Source: Tepidibacter sp.
GTDB lineage: Bacteria; Bacillota; Clostridia; Peptostreptococcales; Peptostreptococcaceae
Reading direction: 5' to 3'
Assembly (NCBI RefSeq): GCF_025210165.1
Contig: NZ_JAOASI010000075.1
Coordinates: 1-51,675 of the forward strand
DNA length: 51,675 nucleotides
Both the position numbers and the translations under genes were made by a program. Below, in pieces: positions 16,560 to 24,687 of the stretch; position 1 is the stretch's first letter; every line of letters begins with the position of its first letter. Below the pieces are notes generated by a model that was given only the letters and a program-made list of their open reading frames with translations, was not told where the DNA came from and ran no database searches.

Positions 16560-16907
16560 TTATTTAACAGCAGCTACAACTGACATTTCAACCAATATAG
16601 ATTCTCTAGCCATCTTAGCTTCAACACATGCTCTTGCAGGTTCAAATCCATCTTCAACCCAATTATCCCATACTTCATTCATATCCTGGAACATAGAAAT
16701 ATCTTTTAAGTAGATAGTAGTAGATAGTATATGTCTCTTATCTGATCCATATTTATTTAGTAAATCTTCTATTTTCTCAAGAACAACCTTAGTTTGCTCT
16801 TTTATTCCTTCTTTATCTGAACAAGTTTGTCCACATAAGTAAATAGTTTCATTATGTACAACAGCTCTACTCATTCTTCCCGTTCCTTCATATCTTTTGA
16901 TTTCCAT
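16560..16907 (-). CDS. RidA/YjgF-family deaminase
   Basis: A 115-residue member of the Rid family, which hydrolyses reactive enamine/imine intermediates of PLP enzymes. The conserved C-terminal PARACVEAK (binding Arg) and the SILVEM strand are present, as is the early IYLCGQT strand. The ATG at 16907 follows GGAGG by 8 bases; an upstream TTG in frame overlaps that ribosome site and is rejected. It is a single-gene unit between its own terminator and the R1 copy B region. Whether it belongs to the RidA subgroup proper or to a Rid1-7 relative is open. Confidence 0.9.
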   Translation of the reverse strand: MEIKRYEGTGRMSRAVVHNETIYLCGQTCSDKEGIKEQTKVVLEKIEDLLNKYGSDKRHILSTTIYLKDISMFQDMNEVWDNWVEDGFEPARACVEAKMARESILVEMSVVAAVK

Positions 16908-17042
16908 TATAAATACCTCCAAGTTTGTTATTGTAACCTTTAGTTATTATAGCAGAGGTATTTATTATTTTCAATGAAATTCGTCTACTCGCTAACGCGG
17001 TGACTATATAATAACTGTTTACTATAAAGTCAACAGTTTTGA

Positions 17043-17172
17043 CTTTATCCGAAAGCTAAAAGTTCTAATACTCCATCCTTTTAAGGCTGGAGATAAGAAC
17101 TTAACAGCTTCTAAATTAGTTCAACTAAAAATTCAGTTGAAGTAAAAACTCCATATGAATTAAGTTTCACTT
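17043..17172 (-). repeat. Dispersed repeat R1, copy B (full length)
   Basis: On the minus strand it runs from AAGTGAAACTTAATTC to AGCTTTCGGATAAA. AAGTTCT pairs with AGAACTT and CTCCA with TGGAG; a second hairpin, TTCAACT/AGTTGAA, lies in the left half. It abuts the hcp stop codon, so it would form the 3' end of the hcp transcript. Flanking 17023-17043 holds the inverted repeat AAGTCAA/TTGACTT. Confidence 0.82.
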
Positions 17173-18821
17173 TATCCAAGTATAGTTTTTAAATCATCAT
17201 CAGGTGTAGAAACTGGTTTTATATTAAATTTATCTACTAATACCTGTAAAACATTTGGTGTTACAAATGCTGGTAATGTAGGTCCTAAATATATATCTCT
17301 AATTCCTAAATAAAGCAATGTCTGAAGAACAGCAACTGCCTTTTGCTCATACCATGTAATTATAAATGATAAAGGTAATTCATTTACTCCACAATCAAAT
17401 GCTTTAGATAAAGCTAGAGCTACTTGAATAGCAGTATATGTATCATTACATTGACCACAATCAAGTATTCTAGGAAAACCAGCTACTGTTCCTAAGTCTA
17501 ATTTATTAAATCTGAACTTTCCACAAGCAAGAGTTAATATAGCTGTATCTTTAGGAGTTTTTTGTGCAAATTCTGTAAAATAGTTTCTTCCAGGTCTAGC
17601 TCCATCACATCCTCCAATTAAGAAGAAGTGCTTTATATCTCCAGCTTTAACAGCATCAACTATTGCACCAGCATTGCTAAGCAATGCATTTTTTCCAAAT
17701 CCCATTGGAATTCTTTTTTCTGCCTCATCTTCATTAAATCCACCAAGTTCTAATGCCTTTTCAATAACAGGCGTAAAGTCTTTTTTACCATTTATAGTTT
17801 CTATATGAGTAACTTCTGGCCATCCTACTATACTTGATGTAAATATTCTATCCTTATAATTATCTCTTGGCTTCATCATACAGTTACTAGTCATAAGTAT
17901 AGCTCCAGGCAATGAATCAAACTCTTTTTGCTGATCTTGCCAAGCTCCACCATAGTTTCCTATTAAATGAGGATATTTTTTTAATCCTGGATATGCATTA
18001 CATGGCAACATCTCTCCATGAGTATATATATTTATTCCTTTATCCTTTGTTTGCTCTAATAAGTCTCCTAAATCTCTTAAATCATGTCCTGATACAACTA
18101 TGAATGGTCCTTTTTTATTTGTTATAAGCATTTGTGTAGGTTCAGGATCTCCAAATGATCCTGTATTTGCAGCATCAAGTAATTCCATACATTTTAGATT
18201 AGCTTTTCCAGCTTCCATGTTTAAATCGAAATACTCCTCAACGCTAGCATTTCTATTTAATGTTGTTCCCATAGCCTTATACATAAAATTTGCTACTTCT
18301 TCATCAAATTTTCCTAGAACATATGCATGATGATGATAGGCTCCCATACCTTTTATTCCATATATTAAGAATTCTCTTAAAGAACGAACATCCATATCTA
18401 ACGTCTCATCATCCATAACCCCTAAATTAGGTCCAAACTCTAAGCTTATTATCTCTTCTTTAGTTTCTGGTGCTATAAAATCTGCTCCATCTGGTACATT
18501 TTCTATATTTCCTAATTTCTCTTTAAGCTCTTTTTTAACTTTATTTCCTTCTTTTATATAATCCACAAATCTTTGTGGATCAAAATTGACATTTGTTAAA
18601 GTTGAAAATACACATTCTGTAAAAAATTCCCCTATTTCTTGAGAAACTTTATTACCTTTTTTGATATTTTCATTAGCATAAAATCCAATTCCCTTACATA
18701 AATAAATGAGTACATCCTGCATCTTAGCTACATCAGCATCCTTACTACATACTCCTACTTCTGTACATCCCTTTCCTCCTGCTGCTTGCTCACACTGCCA
18801 ACAAAACATCTTATGATCCAT
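17172..18821 (-). CDS. hcp: Hydroxylamine reductase / hybrid cluster protein
   Basis: A 549-residue cytoplasmic iron-sulfur protein. The N-terminal cluster ligands are C7, C10, C19 and C25 (FCWQCEQ...GCTEVGVC). Later segments carry the hybrid 4Fe-2S-2O cluster ligands: LLSNAGAIVDA, FLIGGCDGARPGRNYF, ILTLACGKFRF and ILDCGQCND. The family reduces hydroxylamine in vitro and acts as NO reductase or S-nitrosylase in cells; nitrosative stress is the likeliest setting. AAAGGGTG precedes the ATG. The gene lies 54 bases downstream of a CMD-family gene on the same strand, so the two are probably co-transcribed. Length and motifs match strict anaerobes. Confidence 0.96.
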   Translation of the reverse strand: MDHKMFCWQCEQAAGGKGCTEVGVCSKDADVAKMQDVLIYLCKGIGFYANENIKKGNKVSQEIGEFFTECVFSTLTNVNFDPQRFVDYIKEGNKVKKELKEKLGNIENVPDGADFIAPETKEEIISLEFGPNLGVMDDETLDMDVRSLREFLIYGIKGMGAYHHHAYVLGKFDEEVANFMYKAMGTTLNRNASVEEYFDLNMEAGKANLKCMELLDAANTGSFGDPEPTQMLITNKKGPFIVVSGHDLRDLGDLLEQTKDKGINIYTHGEMLPCNAYPGLKKYPHLIGNYGGAWQDQQKEFDSLPGAILMTSNCMMKPRDNYKDRIFTSSIVGWPEVTHIETINGKKDFTPVIEKALELGGFNEDEAEKRIPMGFGKNALLSNAGAIVDAVKAGDIKHFFLIGGCDGARPGRNYFTEFAQKTPKDTAILTLACGKFRFNKLDLGTVAGFPRILDCGQCNDTYTAIQVALALSKAFDCGVNELPLSFIITWYEQKAVAVLQTLLYLGIRDIYLGPTLPAFVTPNVLQVLVDKFNIKPVSTPDDDLKTILG

Positions 18822-18875
18822 TGTTTACACCCTTTCAAACCTATTTTTTCCTAGTTTGCTTCAAACAATCTTTTT

Positions 18876-19244
18876 TTATTCTACTTTATTTTCAAATTTA
18901 CTATCCATATATTTTACAAGAGGGGCTATTTTTACTAAAGTAGGAGCACCCTTCATCCAAACTTGTTGCTTTAATACTTCTAATATTTCTTCTTTTGTTG
19001 CACCATATTTTATAGCTTTATTCATTTCTAACTTTCCTCTGGTTTCATTTTCTTCAAACACAGCTGTTGCAAGTGCAATTAAGTATCTATACTTAAGAGG
19101 TATCACTCCGTCTCGCCAAATTTCATGGTGATAACTGGATATTATCTCCTGAAAGCTTTCTCCAAGTCTCTGAGATACCATAACACCTGGAGGTATAAAA
19201 CCTATCTCTTCTTTAAATTCATCCTGTAGTTTCTTTCTATCCAT
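18876..19244 (-). CDS. Carboxymuconolactone decarboxylase (CMD/AhpD-like) protein without the redox cysteines
   Basis: A 122-residue all-helical protein. The CMD layout is clear: RYLIALATAVFEENETRGKLEMNKAIKYGATKEEILEVL. The AhpD-type CxxCxxxH motif is absent; the corresponding positions read EENETRGKLE, so it cannot act as a thiol peroxidase partner by the usual chemistry. It lies 54 bases ahead of hcp with AAGGAGG before its ATG, suggesting a shared transcript and perhaps a role in the same stress response. That link is inference from position. The inverted repeat TATTAC/GTAATA near 19268-19288 lies upstream and could be an operator. Confidence 0.85.
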   Translation of the reverse strand: MDRKKLQDEFKEEIGFIPPGVMVSQRLGESFQEIISSYHHEIWRDGVIPLKYRYLIALATAVFEENETRGKLEMNKAIKYGATKEEILEVLKQQVWMKGAPTLVKIAPLVKYMDSKFENKVE

Positions 19245-19295
19245 AAAAATACCTCCTTTTTATCAATATATTACCCATTTTTTGTAATAAATATC

Positions 19296-19349
19296 ATAAA
19301 GTGAAACGTATTTTAGATTAAGTCTTAGAATTTTTAGCTTTCCCATAAA
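19296..19349 (+). repeat. Dispersed repeat R1, copy D (internally deleted)
   Basis: Both ends of R1 are present, ATAAAGTGAAACGTAT at the left and AGTCTTAGAATTTTTAGCTTTC at the right, but about 70 central bases are missing. It lies upstream of the multicopper oxidase gene. Confidence 0.6.
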
Positions 19350-19421
19350 TTACTGAAGTAAGTATAGATTGTGCTGTTCAATCATATAGTTTATAGAATT
19401 AATATTAATGGAGGTGTATAT

Positions 19422-20357
19422 ATGGTCATAACACCTGATGTTCCTATATTAAAATATAAAAAGATAGGTAATGTTAAGTACTTCGAACTTGTAGCGCAAC
19501 CTGTAAGAAGAGAAATACTACCAGGTATTTATGTGAATGCTTGGGGTTACAATGGATCAACTCCAGGTCCTACTATATTTGTATATCCTGACGATGAGGT
19601 ATGTATAAGAGTATATAATCAACTCCCCCAACCAACTAGTATTCATTGGCATGGTCTTGATATTCCTAATAATATGGATGGAGTTCCAGCAGTTGAACCC
19701 TCTCCCCAAATAAATCCTGGCTGTTATTTCGACTATAGGTTTAAAATAACAAACCCTCCAGGAACCCATATGTATCATTCTCACTTTTATACTATAGTTC
19801 AAGATATGATGGGACTTGAAGGAGGATTTATAATACTTGATCCAGATGAAAAAAAAGAAGATATACAAAGAGATTTTTTCATAATGCTTGGATCATATAC
19901 TCTCAAAAATATTGATCCTTTTTCTTTGAAAAAGGGTGTCTATGATATCAATCCATTCTCAATGGATGCGAATTTCTTTACTATGAATGGTAGATGTTTT
20001 CCTTATACCAACAGGTTGCTAATTGAAAAAGATGATAATGTTAGGATAAGATTTGGAAATATAGGTATTGCAAACCATCCTATTCACTTTCATGGTCATC
20101 AATTTCTAATAAATGCATCAGATGGCAATACCATAAAAAAAGAAAATAGATTACTTAAAAACACAATATTGATTGAATCTGGATCAACATGGGATATAGA
20201 GTTCTATGCAAATAATCCAGGAATCTGGCCTCTTCACTGTCATTTTCCTCATCATGTTAGTAACAATAAAACCCTTCCATTTGGAGGTATGGCAACTGCT
20301 GTTGTATATAAAGGATTTGATAGTAAAAGATATCAAGAATATGCAAAATGTTTCTAA
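19422..20357 (+). CDS. Two-domain multicopper oxidase
   Basis: A 311-residue protein. The ATG at 19422 is chosen because GGAGG lies 7 bases before it; a frame from 19371 has no such site. All copper motifs are present: HWHG (H75, H77), HSH (H119, H121), HPIHFHGH (H219, H222, H224) and HCHFPHH (H272, C273, H274, H278), with M290 as possible axial type-1 ligand. There is one type-1 site in the C-terminal domain and a trinuclear centre. It is much shorter than the 510-residue spore-coat laccase CotA. No signal peptide is seen, so it is cytoplasmic or spore-coat located. Oxygen-dependent oxidation in an anaerobe suggests a coat or oxygen-defence role; that is inference. It converges on an FG-GAP protein. 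Confidence 0.92.
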   Translation: MVITPDVPILKYKKIGNVKYFELVAQPVRREILPGIYVNAWGYNGSTPGPTIFVYPDDEVCIRVYNQLPQPTSIHWHGLDIPNNMDGVPAVEPSPQINPGCYFDYRFKITNPPGTHMYHSHFYTIVQDMMGLEGGFIILDPDEKKEDIQRDFFIMLGSYTLKNIDPFSLKKGVYDINPFSMDANFFTMNGRCFPYTNRLLIEKDDNVRIRFGNIGIANHPIHFHGHQFLINASDGNTIKKENRLLKNTILIESGSTWDIEFYANNPGIWPLHCHFPHHVSNNKTLPFGGMATAVVYKGFDSKRYQEYAKCF

Positions 20358-20396
20358 ATACCAATAGGGTTTTGATATCAAAACCCTATTGGTATT
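20357..20396. terminator. 40-bp perfect palindrome at converging gene ends
   Basis: A perfect palindrome centred at 20376/20377, with arms of AATACCAATAGGGTTTTGAT and its complement. It overlaps the last base of the oxidase stop and the last six codons of the FG-GAP gene. There is no U-tract outside it, so it is a stable hairpin rather than a textbook terminator. Confidence 0.7.
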
Positions 20397-21646
20397 CCTG
20401 TATTTGGATTTATTTCATCATTTATTATTCCTATTCCTGTAACCTTAATTCCTTCCTCTAGCTTAGGTTGAGTTGAAGGATTTTTAGGATAATTACTACC
20501 ATCATATTTCATAACAGCACAAAATGGCTCAATTCCTCCACCCGATACATTCATTATTAAATCATTATATCCATTAGTCTTTGTGTTACTTACTATTACA
20601 GGTGTATTAACTAATGTAAATCGTGAAACATTCTCATACTCACCGTTAACTTCTTTGAATATAGCTGCACTACAGCCTCCAGTTCCACATGTACTAGATC
20701 CCACTAAATATACAAATACTTCTGGAACTCCATCAGAATCAAAATCTATTCTATTGTAATAATATCTGGTATTATCTGATGGTTCTAATTTATATAAATC
20801 TATAATAGCTTCTTCAAGTTTTTCATCTTTAATGTTCTCAGAATAAATATATTTCACATCAGAAAGATCTGCCTCACAAACTATCTCAATTTCATCTTCT
20901 TTTTCTGATCCAGGTATACCAACACTTTGAAAAAATGGTGAAAAACTACTACCATCCCATTTAAGAGATGTTTGAACATATCCAAGTCCATCTGCATTAT
21001 ACCTTCCAGCGATTCTCTGAAGTGCATATAATTCATATACTCCATCTCGATTAAAATCTATTGGATATAATCCTCCAAGAGGATTTACCCATCCACTAAT
21101 ACTTTCTTTTAAGGTTCCATCTTCATTGTAAATCTCAGATAAATACTTATCTCCCTTATATTCAATATTTAGTATATACCTTTCTTTATCGCTCTCTTTA
21201 ATTACCTCTACTTCATAATAGTCCATATAGTTTACTTCATATTTATTATCTTTATTAAATTTTTCAAAATCAAATATTAATTTAGGTTTATTTCTTAAGA
21301 AGGAGTATATATAATAAAAAGCATATCCTCCACTCCCACCAGAATCTATAGCTACAAATATATTATCTACTCCATCACCTGTAAAGTCTCCCAAAAATAT
21401 AGTTGGATTATACCCTGCATTCTCTTTAAGTGGAATTATATATTGACGACCCGTTTTTGAATCTACTATCTTTATTCTTATATTATCTCTAAACGGACTA
21501 CTGTCACCAAAAGGTTTATCTCCTATTAAATATACATTATCATCTACTTTGTCTCCATTAACATCTCCTTTTTCAAAATCCAGTATATAACTTTTTTTAT
21601 TTTGTTTTCTCATAGGTTGTTGAAAAAACATAGGATTGAAATACAT
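20378..21646 (-). CDS. FG-GAP/VCBS-like repeat protein
   Basis: A 422-residue protein with several calcium-binding-type repeats: GDVNGDKVDDNVYLIG near residue 27, GDFTGDGVDNIFV near 80, PIDFNRDGVYELYAL near 200 and RIDFDSDGVPEVFVYLVG near 300. These DxDxDG loops belong to beta-propeller blades of the FG-GAP/VCBS type. The start at 21646 follows GGGGGG by 5 bases; an in-frame ATG at 21787 gives an unlikely basic extension. There is no signal peptide. Related proteins are often found among Clostridial spore or surface proteins, but a function cannot be assigned. It converges with the multicopper oxidase gene. Confidence 0.75.
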   Translation of the reverse strand: MYFNPMFFQQPMRKQNKKSYILDFEKGDVNGDKVDDNVYLIGDKPFGDSSPFRDNIRIKIVDSKTGRQYIIPLKENAGYNPTIFLGDFTGDGVDNIFVAIDSGGSGGYAFYYIYSFLRNKPKLIFDFEKFNKDNKYEVNYMDYYEVEVIKESDKERYILNIEYKGDKYLSEIYNEDGTLKESISGWVNPLGGLYPIDFNRDGVYELYALQRIAGRYNADGLGYVQTSLKWDGSSFSPFFQSVGIPGSEKEDEIEIVCEADLSDVKYIYSENIKDEKLEEAIIDLYKLEPSDNTRYYYNRIDFDSDGVPEVFVYLVGSSTCGTGGCSAAIFKEVNGEYENVSRFTLVNTPVIVSNTKTNGYNDLIMNVSGGGIEPFCAVMKYDGSNYPKNPSTQPKLEEGIKVTGIGIINDEINPNTGIPIGF

Positions 21647-21777
21647 TATATCCCCCCTTAAATATTTCACTGTATTCATATAATATGCTAAATACTTAAT
21701 TAGGTTTCTGTTATAAAAAATTTTAAATTTATTATTTACAATTAAACTTTTCTCAGATATAATTGAATAAATCGAAC

Positions 21778-21799
21778 GTTTAAACATTTAAACATTTAA
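21778..21799. promoter_or_regulatory. Tandem TTTAAACA sites ahead of the ArsR gene
   Basis: Three overlapping copies of TTTAAACAT-like units, including the palindrome GTTTAAAC (21778-21785). The same 8-mer recurs at 22195-22202 before the aldehyde dehydrogenase gene. A likely ArsR operator; no assay. Confidence 0.5.
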
Positions 21800-21830
21800 T
21801 TTTTCTAATATATTAGTTTAGGGGGATCTT

Positions 21831-22142
21831 ATGGGTAGTCCAAATACAATCAAATTATTTAGAGATTTATCTGATTGCTTTTCTGCATTAGCAGATACTT
21901 ATAGACAAGATATAATAATACTTCTTACCGAAAAAAAAGAAATGAATGTAAGTCAAATTTCTGAATATATTGAGTTATCTCGACCAGCTATTTCTCATCA
22001 TCTAAAAAATTTGAAACAAGCTGGCTTAGTTAATTCTCAAAAAAGAGGTACTGAAAATTTTTATTTTTTGACTTTAAGAGAGCCATTAGAATCAATGGAA
22101 AAGTTAATTAATTTAGTTATGAATGAATGTGAAGTCAGATAA
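21831..22142 (+). CDS. ArsR-family transcriptional regulator
   Basis: A 103-residue winged-helix repressor. The HTH reads MNVSQISEYIELSRPAISHHLKNLKQAGLV, followed by the wing QKRGTENFYF. The classic metal-binding ELCVCDL motif is absent, with only two cysteines outside the helix, so it likely senses a small molecule or another signal rather than arsenic or zinc. GGGGG lies 7 bases before the ATG. It sits 180 bases ahead of an aldehyde dehydrogenase gene, and the shared GTTTAAAC sites suggest that it controls itself and that gene. This is inferred. Confidence 0.9.
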   Translation: MGSPNTIKLFRDLSDCFSALADTYRQDIIILLTEKKEMNVSQISEYIELSRPAISHHLKNLKQAGLVNSQKRGTENFYFLTLREPLESMEKLINLVMNECEVR

Positions 22143-22150
22143 AAACTATA

Positions 22151-22172
22151 TAAATCAGCTTAAGCTGATTTA
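22151..22172. terminator. 22-bp palindrome after the ArsR gene
   Basis: A perfect palindrome, TAAATCAGCTT and its complement, nine bases past the ArsR stop. No clear U-run follows, so it may be a weak terminator. Confidence 0.5.
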
Positions 22173-22187
22173 ATTTCACCCTAACCG

Positions 22188-22219
22188 TTCAATAGTTTAA
22201 ACCAATAAACTCTATTGAA
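22188..22219. promoter_or_regulatory. Dyad upstream of the aldehyde dehydrogenase gene
   Basis: TTCAATAG and CTATTGAA are inverted around a centre containing GTTTAAAC (22195-22202), the palindrome also found at the ArsR promoter. It lies about 100 bases before the ALDH start. Probable operator. Confidence 0.55.
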
Positions 22220-22321
22220 TATATTTTATTAAAAATCAATAAATCTTTTATTTGATACTAATATTATTTTTGAACATGATATTAGTAGTATATTAATTAC
22301 AACTTATATAGGAGGTATACA

Positions 22322-23692
22322 ATGACCGATTATCAAAAACTATTAGATGAACAGAAGGAATATTTTCATACAAATGCTACAAAAACACTAGAGTGGAGAA
22401 AATCTAATTTAACTAAACTCGAAAACATGATTAAAGAAAATGAAGAAGCCATTATAGAGTGCCTCAAATTAGATTTAGGAAAATCAAAATTTGAATCATA
22501 CCTTACAGAAATCGGTGTTCTTCTTAATAGTATTAAATCTACTAAAAAGAATGTTGCAAGCTGGATGAAACCAAAGAAGGCTCATATGCCCATTTATCAA
22601 TTTGGTTCAACTGGAAAGATCATTTATGAACCTTATGGATCAATTTTAATAATTGGACCTTTTAATCTTCCATTTGAACTTCTTATGGAACCATTAGTTG
22701 CAGCTTTTGCTTCAGGAAATACTGCTATTTTAAAACCATCTGAATATACACCAAACACATCAAATCTTATAGAAAGATTGATAAGTCAAACTTTTGATAA
22801 AAAAATTGTTGCCGTTATACAAGGGGATAAAGATGTAACAAATACTCTTATTCATATGCCCTTTGATCATATATTCTTTACTGGAAGTGTTCCAGTAGGT
22901 AAAATTGTTATGGAAGCAGCTTCAAAAAATTTGACTCCTGTAACATTGGAATTAGGTGGTAAGAGTCCAACAATCATAGACGATAGTGCAAATTTAGAAG
23001 TTGCAGCTAAAAGGATTGCTTGGGGTAAATTTCTGAATTCTGGTCAAGTTTGTATAGCCCCAGATTATGTATATGTTTCAGAAAGACGTGCTGAAGAATT
23101 TATTAGTAAATTAAAGAAAGTAATTACAGATTTTTATGGAGACTCAATTCATGAAAGTAAAGATTTCGGTAGAATTGTGAGTTCAAGACACTTTAATAGA
23201 TTAAAAAGTCTTATAGATGACAAGAAAGTTGTATTTGGCGGTAATACTATCGAATCTCAAAACTACATTCAACCAACAATTATGTATCCAGTTAAATGGG
23301 AAGATAAAGTTATGGAAGATGAGATATTCGGACCAATACTACCAATACTAACATATAAAAATCTTAATGAAGTGATTAATGAGGTCAGAAGTAGACCAAA
23401 ACCGTTAGCATTGTATCTATTTACCGAAAATAAATCTGTTGAAGATAGAATCATGAACGAATTGTCTTTTGGTGGTGGATGTATTAACGATACAATTAAT
23501 CATTCGAGTGTTCATGATCTACCATTTGGAGGAGTTGGTAATTCAGGACTAGGAAATTATCATGGTAAATACGGTTTTCTTACATTGTCTCATGCTAAGC
23601 CAGTTCTTAAAAAATCCACAAAAATTGATTTATCTATTTTATTTCCACCATACAAAGGAAAACTTAATACTATAAAACGAGCTCTTAAGTAA
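22322..23692 (+). CDS. Aldehyde dehydrogenase (class 3-like)
   Basis: A 456-residue NAD(P)-dependent enzyme oxidising aldehydes to acids. The length and the lack of an N-terminal extension fit the ALDH3/YwdH group. Catalytic residues are E210 (LELGGKSP) and C244 (SGQVCIAPDYV); the cofactor loop FFTGSVPVG and the EIFGPILPI motif are intact. The usual GPWNYP reads GPFNLP, a conservative change. AGGAGG lies 7 bases before the ATG. It follows an ArsR gene and shares a putative operator with it, suggesting aldehyde- or stress-inducible expression. Substrate is unknown; medium-chain or aromatic aldehydes are typical for the group. Confidence 0.93.
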   Translation: MTDYQKLLDEQKEYFHTNATKTLEWRKSNLTKLENMIKENEEAIIECLKLDLGKSKFESYLTEIGVLLNSIKSTKKNVASWMKPKKAHMPIYQFGSTGKIIYEPYGSILIIGPFNLPFELLMEPLVAAFASGNTAILKPSEYTPNTSNLIERLISQTFDKKIVAVIQGDKDVTNTLIHMPFDHIFFTGSVPVGKIVMEAASKNLTPVTLELGGKSPTIIDDSANLEVAAKRIAWGKFLNSGQVCIAPDYVYVSERRAEEFISKLKKVITDFYGDSIHESKDFGRIVSSRHFNRLKSLIDDKKVVFGGNTIESQNYIQPTIMYPVKWEDKVMEDEIFGPILPILTYKNLNEVINEVRSRPKPLALYLFTENKSVEDRIMNELSFGGGCINDTINHSSVHDLPFGGVGNSGLGNYHGKYGFLTLSHAKPVLKKSTKIDLSILFPPYKGKLNTIKRALK

Positions 23693-23743
23693 ATTAAAAA
23701 GGTAGTTTATTACAAATTTTATGTAATAGACTACCTTTAATTT
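23691..23743. terminator. Bidirectional terminator between ALDH and rpsD
   Basis: AAAGGTAGTTTATTACA and TGTAATAGACTACCTTT pair around a short loop with one mismatch, flanked by A and T runs. It serves both converging genes. Confidence 0.85.
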
Positions 23744-24338
23744 AAGCTTTTACTTTAGAATAGAACTCAACAACTAGATGGTCTCTTACCTCTATAGGTA
23801 TATTCTCTCTAGCAGGTAATTTAGTAAGCTTTCCACTAAATTTATTTTTATCTATTTCTATATAATCTAGTTGGAAGCTATTTAAGTTATTGAAATTATC
23901 TGCGAACATCTCATTCTTTCTAGATTTTTCTCTAAGAGTTACAACATCTCCTGGAGCTACTTCATAAGATGGTCTGTCCACTCGTTCTCCATTAACTAAT
24001 ATATGTCTATGAGTTACCATTTGTCTAGCTTGTCTAATAGACGATGCAAACCCCATTCTATATACTAGATTGTCTAGTCTACATTCTAACATTTGAGCTA
24101 ATGCTGTACCTGTTAGTTCAGAAGATTTTACAGCTTTTTTAACATATCTTAAAAACTGCTTTTCTAAAACTCCATAATAAGCTTTTAACTTTTGCTTTTC
24201 ATTAAGTTGTAATCCATAATCAGACATTTTCTTTCTTCTAACATTACTATCTTGACGATTCATAGCTTTTGGATGTCCATATATATTAACTCCAAATCTT
24301 CTACATAGCTTAAATCGTGGTCTTCTATCTTTTGCCAT
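23742..24338 (-). CDS. rpsD: 30S ribosomal protein S4
   Basis: A 198-residue primary 16S rRNA-binding protein of the small subunit. The N-terminal [16 protein letters not shown], the S4 RNA-binding domain ([20 protein letters not shown]...[13 protein letters not shown]) and the length are typical. The start at 24338 has GGAGGG 7 bases before it; an upstream in-frame ATG runs through the leader hairpin and is rejected. Rather than sitting in the rpsM-rpsK-rpoA cluster, it stands alone, as in Bacillus subtilis, where S4 represses its own translation through its leader. A strong promoter and a 195-base leader are present here. Confidence 0.98.
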   Translation of the reverse strand: MAKDRRPRFKLCRRFGVNIYGHPKAMNRQDSNVRRKKMSDYGLQLNEKQKLKAYYGVLEKQFLRYVKKAVKSSELTGTALAQMLECRLDNLVYRMGFASSIRQARQMVTHRHILVNGERVDRPSYEVAPGDVVTLREKSRKNEMFADNFNNLNSFQLDYIEIDKNKFSGKLTKLPARENIPIEVRDHLVVEFYSKVKA

Positions 24339-24536
24339 AAACTTTCCCTCCATATATTTTTTATTATCTTTAGCAGCCGCGATAATATTTCGTTTGATTT
24401 TCACAAAAACAGTCTCTCTTAGTGGTGCAGACCAAGAGAGACTGTTAGCCCAAGAGTGTAAAACAATGGCATCAATATACAGATAATGCGTATGTATCAA
24501 TAATGTGCAGTTTCATTGATATCAATTTTCATTCGC
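24339..24536 (-). promoter_or_regulatory. Structured rpsD leader, probable S4 autoregulatory RNA
   Basis: The mRNA leader of about 195 bases between promoter and start. It holds a strong hairpin at 24409-24445, with arms ACAGTCTCTCTT and AAGAGAGACTGT, followed on the minus strand by five T. This could be a leaky terminator or part of an S4-binding pseudoknot. Known Firmicute S4 leaders control rpsD; the match here rests on position and structure only. Confidence 0.6.
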
Positions 24537-24542
24537 AAATAA

Positions 24543-24571
24543 ATTATATACTAATCATTTCATATTGTAAA
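24543..24571 (-). promoter_or_regulatory. Sigma-A promoter of rpsD
   Basis: On the minus strand TTTACA (24566-24571) and a perfect TATAAT (24543-24548) are separated by exactly 17 bases. Confidence 0.88.
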
Positions 24572-24621
24572 GACTTTTTTTGAAAATAATTATCAATAAA
24601 ACAAAAATGATATAGTTTCCT

Positions 24622-24665
24622 TAAGCATAAAAAATAACGCTTATTAAATTTGATAAGCGTTGTTT
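24622..24665 (-). terminator. Terminator of the spermidine operon
   Basis: On the minus strand AACGCTTATC pairs with AATAAGCGTT (one mismatch), followed by ATTTTTTATG, 23 bases past the speB stop. Confidence 0.85.
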
Positions 24666-24687
24666 TTCATGTAATAAATTTATTAAA

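Noticed and set aside
24339-24500. N-terminal extension of rpsD
   Set aside because: It is the leader RNA with a hairpin. S4 proteins start [10 protein letters not shown], and GGAGGG precedes that ATG.
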